Assembly (NCBI RefSeq): GCF_036237315.1
Contig: NZ_CP108356.1
Location: forward strand, 3,158,501-3,222,500
Length of the DNA: 64,000 nucleotides
Direction: 5' to 3'
Origin: Streptomyces sp. NBC_01351
GTDB lineage: Bacteria; Actinomycetota; Actinomycetes; Streptomycetales; Streptomycetaceae
Shown: positions 59,707 through 64,000 of the stretch, piece after piece
Position numbering within the stretch: position 1 is the first letter of the stretch
Layout of the letters: each line of letters begins with the position of its first letter
Translations under genes and position numbers: made by a program
Notes under the pieces: generated by a model
Told to the model about the DNA's origin: nothing
Database searches by the model: none
What the model saw: the letters and a program-made list of their open reading frames with translations, nothing else

Positions 59707-61467
59707 GTGCGCAAGGTGCTCATCGCCAACCGTGGCGAAATCGCTGTCCGCGTTGCTCGGGCCTGCCGGGACGCCGGGATCGCGAGCGTAGCCGTCTACG
59801 CCGATCCGGACCGGGACGCTCTGCACGTCCGCGCGGCCGACGAAGCGTTCGCATTGGGCGGTGACACCCCGGCCGCGAGCTACCTGGACATCTCCAAGGT
59901 CCTCCAGGCCGCCGCCGACTCCGGTGCGGACGCCATCCACCCCGGATACGGATTCCTGTCGGAGAACGCCGAATTCGCCCAGGCCGTCATCGACGCCGGC
60001 CTGACCTGGATCGGCCCGCCCCCACAGGCCATCCGCGACCTCGGCGACAAGGTCGCCGCCCGCCACATCGCGCTGCGCGCCGGCGCACCCCTGGTCGCCG
60101 GCACCCCCGACCCCGTCTCCGGGGCCGACGAGGTCGTCACGTTCGCCAAGGAACACGGCCTGCCCATCGCCATCAAGGCGGCCTTCGGCGGCGGCGGCCG
60201 CGGCCTCAAGGTCGCCCGCACCCTCGAAGAAGTACCCGAGCTCTACGACTCCGCCGTCCGCGAGGCCGTCGCAGCCTTCGGCCGCGGCGAATGCTTCGTC
60301 GAGCAGTACCTCGACAAGCCCCGCCACGTCGAAACCCAGTGCCTGGCCGACTCCCACGGCAACGTGGTCGTCGTCTCCACGCGTGACTGCTCGCTGCAGC
60401 GCCGCCACCAGAAGCTGGTCGAAGAGGCCCCCGCCCCGTACCTGAGCGAGGCCCAGAACGCCGAGCTGTACGCCGCGTCCAAGGCCATCCTGAAGGAAGC
60501 CGGCTACGTCGGCGCCGGCACCGTCGAGTTCCTCGTCTCCGCCGACGGCCTCATCTCCTTCCTCGAGGTCAACACCCGCCTCCAGGTCGAACACCCGGTC
60601 ACCGAAGAAGTCGCCGGCATCGACCTGGTCCGCGAAATGTTCCGCATCGCCGACGGCGAGGAACTCGGCTACGGCGACCCCGTCCTGCGCGGCCACTCCA
60701 TCGAGTTCCGCATCAACGGCGAAGACCCCGGCCGCGGCTTCCTGCCCGCCCCCGGCACCGTCACCAAGTTCAACGGCCCCTCCGGCCCCGGCGTCCGCCT
60801 CGACGCGGGCGTCGAGACCGGCTCCGTCATCGGCCCCGCCTGGGACTCCCTCCTCGCGAAGCTGATCATCACCGGCGCCACCCGCGAACAGGCCCTCCAG
60901 CGCGCCGCCCGCGCCCTCGCCGAGTTCGAGATCGAAGGCATGGCCACCGCCATCCCCTTCCACCGCGCCGTCGTCACCGACCCCGCGTTCGCACCCGCCG
61001 AGGGCCCCTTCACGGTCCACACCCGGTGGATCGAGACCGAGTTCGTCAACGAAATCCCCGCGTTCGTGGCCCCGGCCGTGGACGACATCGAGGACGAGCC
61101 GGGCCGCGAGACGGTGGTCGTCGAGGTCGGCGGCAAGCGCCTGGAGGTCTCCCTCCCCTCGTCCCTCGGCATGACCCTGGCCCGCACCGCCGCCGCAGGC
61201 GGCGCGAAGCCCAAGCGCCGCGCGGCCAAGAAGTCCGGTCCGGCCGCCTCCGGCGACACCCTCGCGTCCCCGATGCAGGGCACGATCGTCAAGGTCGCGG
61301 TCGAGGAAGGCCAGCGCGTCGAGGAAGGCGAGCTCATCGTCGTCCTCGAAGCCATGAAGATGGAACAGCCGCTCAACGCACACCGCTCCGGCACCATCGT
61401 CGGCCTCACCGCCGAAGTCGGCGCCTCCCTCACCTCCGGCGCCACCATCTGCGAGATCAAGGACTGA
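59707..61467 (+). CDS. accA2: Acyl-CoA carboxylase alpha subunit (biotin carboxylase + BCCP)
   Basis: A 586-residue biotin carboxylase/carrier fusion shared by acetyl- and propionyl-CoA carboxylases. The N-terminal ATP-grasp domain has [15 protein letters not shown] near residue 160, and E-M-N-like [11 protein letters not shown]. The C-terminal domain has the biotinyl lysine in E-A-M-K-M-E (about residue 550). It should be biotinylated by BirA (55091-55957) and pair with PccB/PccE. The GTG start follows a strong aaggagg. A perfect hairpin follows the stop. Confidence 0.96.
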   Translation: MRKVLIANRGEIAVRVARACRDAGIASVAVYADPDRDALHVRAADEAFALGGDTPAASYLDISKVLQAAADSGADAIHPGYGFLSENAEFAQAVIDAGLTWIGPPPQAIRDLGDKVAARHIALRAGAPLVAGTPDPVSGADEVVTFAKEHGLPIAIKAAFGGGGRGLKVARTLEEVPELYDSAVREAVAAFGRGECFVEQYLDKPRHVETQCLADSHGNVVVVSTRDCSLQRRHQKLVEEAPAPYLSEAQNAELYAASKAILKEAGYVGAGTVEFLVSADGLISFLEVNTRLQVEHPVTEEVAGIDLVREMFRIADGEELGYGDPVLRGHSIEFRINGEDPGRGFLPAPGTVTKFNGPSGPGVRLDAGVETGSVIGPAWDSLLAKLIITGATREQALQRAARALAEFEIEGMATAIPFHRAVVTDPAFAPAEGPFTVHTRWIETEFVNEIPAFVAPAVDDIEDEPGRETVVVEVGGKRLEVSLPSSLGMTLARTAAAGGAKPKRRAAKKSGPAASGDTLASPMQGTIVKVAVEEGQRVEEGELIVVLEAMKMEQPLNAHRSGTIVGLTAEVGASLTSGATICEIKD

Positions 61468-61488
61468 TCCCGCGACAGCCGAGACACG

Positions 61489-61530
61489 AAGACGGCCCGT
61501 ACGCCCCGGAAGGGGTGCACGGGCCGTCTT
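61489..61530 (+). terminator. Terminator of accA2
   Basis: Perfect 12-bp outer arms (61489-61500 and 61519-61530) with a further GC-rich inner stem around ggaa, 22 bases after the stop codon. Confidence 0.9.
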
Positions 61531-61555
61531 CGTCTTCGGTACCGGGCCAGAACGG

Positions 61556-61963
61556 CTAGAACTCCGAGGGGCTGGTGAAGTTGCACCGGATGTACGCGGT
61601 GTCGTTCTCTTCGAGCGCCAGGCAGTAGCCCAGCCGGTCGAGACGGTCGTACAGGGCGTGCGAGAACGCCGCCGTGTCCTCCGCGTGAGCGATCCGAATG
61701 GATGCCGGAACCATGGTGCGGGGCCAATCGCTCGTCGACCAGTCCACGATGAGCTGGGCGAAGAACTCGCCTTCCGACCGGAAGTGGCTGTAGAGCTGGA
61801 AGGAGCTCCGGGTCACCTCATGGGGCTCGCCGTAGAGCGCCGTCAGATCTGCCGTGAGGCGGAGCCACAACCCCTCGACATCGGTCTCCCAGAACGGTTC
61901 CGCCCCCGCGTCCCCGGCAGGGCCCGCCCCGGCGAACAGGTAGTACGTCTCCTTGTCGCTCAC
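61556..61963 (-). CDS. Conserved hypothetical protein
   Basis: A 135-residue soluble protein without a recognised family. It has many aromatic residues, a central segment with S-H-F-R-S-E-G-E-F-F, and a C-terminal pair of cysteines. No signal peptide or membrane segment is present. It lies alone on the minus strand between accA2 and the DeoR gene. Confidence 0.6.
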   Translation of the reverse strand: MSDKETYYLFAGAGPAGDAGAEPFWETDVEGLWLRLTADLTALYGEPHEVTRSSFQLYSHFRSEGEFFAQLIVDWSTSDWPRTMVPASIRIAHAEDTAAFSHALYDRLDRLGYCLALEENDTAYIRCNFTSPSEF

Positions 61964-62075
61964 CCTGGACGTACCTCACTGCTCCGGCGGTCGGCGTCCG
62001 GATCCTCCCCGGCCGCATCGAAGGCCGACCCTACCCACCCGAAGGCCCACGACGGGCGGCAATATCCGCCGGGGC

Positions 62076-62134
62076 CGCGCTCCGGCCCCGCCGGCGTCCG
62101 AGGCGCGGGCGTCCGGGGGCAGAGCCCCCAGCAG
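62076..62134. repeat. Family 1 palindromic repeat, single copy
   Basis: Reverse-type unit with gccggcgtccgaggcgcggg followed by the gggggc-agag-ccccc hairpin, between the 135-residue gene and the DeoR regulator. Confidence 0.8.
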
Positions 62135-62148
62135 CCCGCCCGCACGCG

Positions 62149-63105
62149 CTAACGGCGCCGCATGTCCGCGACCCGCGCCCGCTCGCCCGCCTGCTGCTCC
62201 AGCAGCGCCGCAGGCGCGCTGCGCAGCTGCGCGGACGGCCCGCCGCGCCTCTGCACCGGCAGCGGGGACTCCCGGCGCGGCCGGCGCCCCGGCATGCCGT
62301 CGCCGGCACCCCCGGAGGCCACGCCGCCACCGGCCACGGTGATCTGCACGCCCTGGTCGGCCAGCGCCTGCAACTCCGTGGCGGCCCGGTCGTCGTGCGG
62401 CGGTGGCTCGTCCGTCACCAGGCGGGTCATCACATCGGTCGGCACGGTCTGGAACATGGTGTCCGTGCCGAGCTTCGTGTGGTCCGCGAGGACGACGACC
62501 TCGGCCGCGGCCTGGACGAGGGCCCGGTCCACGCTCGCGCTGAGCATGTTGGACGTCGACAAGCCGCGCTCGGCGGTCAGGCCGCTGCCCGAGAGGAAGG
62601 CGCGGGAGACGCGGAGCCCCTGGAGGGACTGTTCGGCGCCGCTGCCCACGAGGGCGTAGTTGGAGCCGCGCAGGGTGCCGCCGGTCATGACGACCTCCAC
62701 CCGGTTGGCATGGGCCAACGCCTGGGCGACCAGCAGCGAGTTGGTGACGACGGTCAGTCCGGGCACCCGGGCGAGCCGGCGGGCCAGCTCCTGGGTCGTG
62801 GTGCCCGCGCCGACGACCACGGCCTCTCCCTCTTCCACGAGGGAGGCCGCGACATCGGCGATGGCGGTCTTCTCCGCCGTCGCGAGATGGGACTTTTGCG
62901 GGAAGCCGGATTCACGGGTGAAACCGCCCGGCAGCACCGCACCGCCGTGCCGGCGGTCGAGGAGTCCTTCTGCCTCCAGTGCCCGCACGTCCCGCCGTAC
63001 GGTCACTTCGGAGGTCTGGACGACGCGGGCGAGCTCCCGGAGCGACACTGCTCCGTTGGCCCGCACCATTTCGAGGATCAATTGGCGACGTTCTGCAGCG
63101 AACAC
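62149..63105 (-). CDS. DeoR/GlpR family transcriptional regulator
   Basis: A 318-residue repressor. The N-terminal winged helix carries the DeoR signature (R-R-Q-L-I-L-E-M-V near the start, then V-S-L-R-E-L-A-R-V-V-Q-T-S-E-V-T-V-R-R-D). The C-terminal isomerase-like DeoRC domain (about 75-245) binds sugar phosphates, with V-V-G-A-G-T-T-T-Q-E near 95. A basic, disordered extension of about 60 residues is added at the end and may be lineage-specific. The GTG at 63105 is used. Targets are unknown. Confidence 0.88.
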   Translation of the reverse strand: MFAAERRQLILEMVRANGAVSLRELARVVQTSEVTVRRDVRALEAEGLLDRRHGGAVLPGGFTRESGFPQKSHLATAEKTAIADVAASLVEEGEAVVVGAGTTTQELARRLARVPGLTVVTNSLLVAQALAHANRVEVVMTGGTLRGSNYALVGSGAEQSLQGLRVSRAFLSGSGLTAERGLSTSNMLSASVDRALVQAAAEVVVLADHTKLGTDTMFQTVPTDVMTRLVTDEPPPHDDRAATELQALADQGVQITVAGGGVASGGAGDGMPGRRPRRESPLPVQRRGGPSAQLRSAPAALLEQQAGERARVADMRRR

Positions 63106-63281
63106 GAAACTGACAGTAACCCCAACGACCGTCTACTTTCAGCTCCTTGCGCCGGAATACCGAAGTTGTCCATATGACGGGGCGACTAGTGGTATACGCG
63201 GTCCAAGACTTGGGTGAACGTCCGGCCACATCACTACGCCCCGCCCTCAAACCCCTTGCGGTATGCGGTGGTTGGAGGGGA

Positions 63282-64000
63282 TCAGGCCTCGCCGTCCGTC
63301 TTCCGCGTGTGCAGCTGGCGGGCCACCTCCGCGATCGATCCCGACAGCGAGGGGTACACGGTGAACGCGTTTGCGATCTGCTCGACCGTCAGGTTGTTGT
63401 CGACCGCGATCGAGATCGGGTGGATCAGCTCGCTCGCACGCGGGGAAACGACCACACCGCCGACGACGATGCCGGTGCCCGGGCGGCAGAACATCTTCAC
63501 GAAGCCGTCCCGGATGCCCTGCATCTTGGCGCGCGGGTTGCGCAGCAGCGGGAGCTTCACCACGCGGGCGTCGATCTTGCCGGCGTCCACGTCCGCCTGG
63601 GTGTAGCCGACGGTGGCGATCTCGGGGTCGGTGAAGACGTTCGAGGAGACGGTCTTGAGGTTCAGCGGGGCCACCGCGTCGCCGAGGAAGTGGTACATCG
63701 CGATGCGCCCCTGCATGGCGGCGACGGAGGCCAGCGCGAAGACGCCGGTGACGTCTCCGGCCGCGTACACGCCCGGCGAGGAGGTGCGGGACACCTTGTC
63801 GGTCCAGATGTGCCCGGAGTCCTTGAGCCGGACCCCGGACTCCTCCAGGTTCATGTCCTTGGTGTTCGGGATCGCGCCGACCGCCATCAGGCAGTGCGTA
63901 CCGGTCAGCACCCGGCCGTCGGAGAGCGTGACCTCGACGCGGTCGCCCACCCGCTTGGCGGATTCGGCGCGCGAGCGCCCGACGACGTTCATGCCGCGGC
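63282..64000 (-). CDS. NAD(P)H-quinone / flavoprotein disulfide reductase, C-terminal part
   Basis: The last 236 or so residues of a pyridine nucleotide-disulfide oxidoreductase; the N-terminal FAD part lies beyond the right edge. Seen are the second nucleotide-binding portion, the FAD contact G-V-Y-A-A-G-D-V-T-G, and the C-terminal dimerisation domain with P-E-I-A-T-V-G and H-P. The ending matches the LpdA/NAD(P)H-quinone dehydrogenase group of actinobacteria (Rv3303c-like) more than true dihydrolipoamide dehydrogenases. The frame continues upstream past the first in-frame ATG, so that codon is internal. Confidence 0.88.
   Translation of the reverse strand, partial: RGMNVVGRSRAESAKRVGDRVEVTLSDGRVLTGTHCLMAVGAIPNTKDMNLEESGVRLKDSGHIWTDKVSRTSSPGVYAAGDVTGVFALASVAAMQGRIAMYHFLGDAVAPLNLKTVSSNVFTDPEIATVGYTQADVDAGKIDARVVKLPLLRNPRAKMQGIRDGFVKMFCRPGTGIVVGGVVVSPRASELIHPISIAVDNNLTVEQIANAFTVYPSLSGSIAEVARQLHTRKTDGEA

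Noticed and set aside
59680..61383. A 567-codon minus-strand frame opposite accA2
   Set aside because: Shadow of the carboxylase gene, without motifs or a ribosome-binding site.
1..64000. tRNA, rRNA, integrase or transposase genes
   Set aside because: I looked for cloverleaf-like sequence, integrase and DDE signatures in gaps and frames and found none I could support.

Overview
The window looks like core chromosome of a Streptomyces species. GC is very high, many genes start with GTG (one with TTG), genes often overlap by GTGA or ATGA, mycothiol genes are present, and the carboxylase set is the actinobacterial type (separate beta and epsilon subunits plus a biotin-carboxylase/BCCP alpha subunit). 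From memory, not from a search, the order pckA - mca - greA - msrA - hutH - cya - birA - pccB/pccE - maf - accA2 - lpd matches the SCO4919-SCO4985 stretch of S. coelicolor, read in reverse. I see no rRNA, tRNA, CRISPR array, prophage or intact insertion sequence.

1-6.4 kb: a macro-domain gene cut by the left edge; about 600 bp of degraded non-coding DNA with direct and inverted repeats; an alpha/beta hydrolase divergent from a TetR regulator plus reductase pair that share a clear operator; an alanine-type aminotransferase; and a MerR helix-turn-helix fused to a DNA sliding-clamp fold. 6.4-11.6 kb: an operon of an anchored substrate-binding-like protein, a TelA family protein, a lipoprotein combining a substrate-binding domain with a von Willebrand A domain, and a membrane protein. 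11.7-15.9 kb: GTP-dependent PEP carboxykinase, a hemolysin-III type membrane protein, and a protealysin-like protease with its emfourin inhibitor.

16.0-22.7 kb: a four-gene minus-strand operon of three membrane glycosyltransferases ending in a secreted copper-radical oxidase, apparently a surface glycan synthesis and oxidation unit. 23.0-30.4 kb: a DUF255 thioredoxin-fold protein, a lipoprotein/metallopeptidase pair, and a large NB-ARC/TPR STAND protein whose Walker A lysine is replaced by arginine. 30.8-41.7 kb: mca, greA, a DrrA/DrrB type ABC exporter, threonine dehydratase, a MarR regulator, a reduced sigma-like protein with a small membrane partner, cystathionine gamma-synthase and msrA.

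41.8-52.7 kb: a Tat-exported sulfatase, a zinc alcohol dehydrogenase divergent from an XRE/MmyB regulator, a double-GNAT acetyltransferase, an L,D-transpeptidase lipoprotein, a small LAxTG sortase-substrate candidate, hutH and a GAF-GGDEF diguanylate cyclase. 52.8-64 kb: enoyl-CoA hydratase, adenylate cyclase, biotin ligase, the acyl-CoA carboxylase genes (pccB, pccE, accA2), maf, small membrane proteins, a DeoR regulator and the end of a flavoprotein disulfide reductase. BirA, PccB, PccE and AccA2 together supply biotinylated carboxylase for malonyl- and methylmalonyl-CoA, the precursors of fatty acids and polyketides.

Two dispersed repeat families run through the intergenic spaces: a GC-rich palindrome of roughly 50-90 bp (near 9.3, 30.5, 38.4, 51.4 and 62.1 kb) and a hairpin of roughly 110-130 bp with long arms (30.7 kb and an inverted pair at 36.7-36.9 kb). 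The signals most worth a second look are the MerR-clamp fusion, the binding protein/TelA/VWA operon, the glycan-oxidase operon, a Crp-like site upstream of cya, and a 32-nt palindrome before a 44-residue membrane protein.
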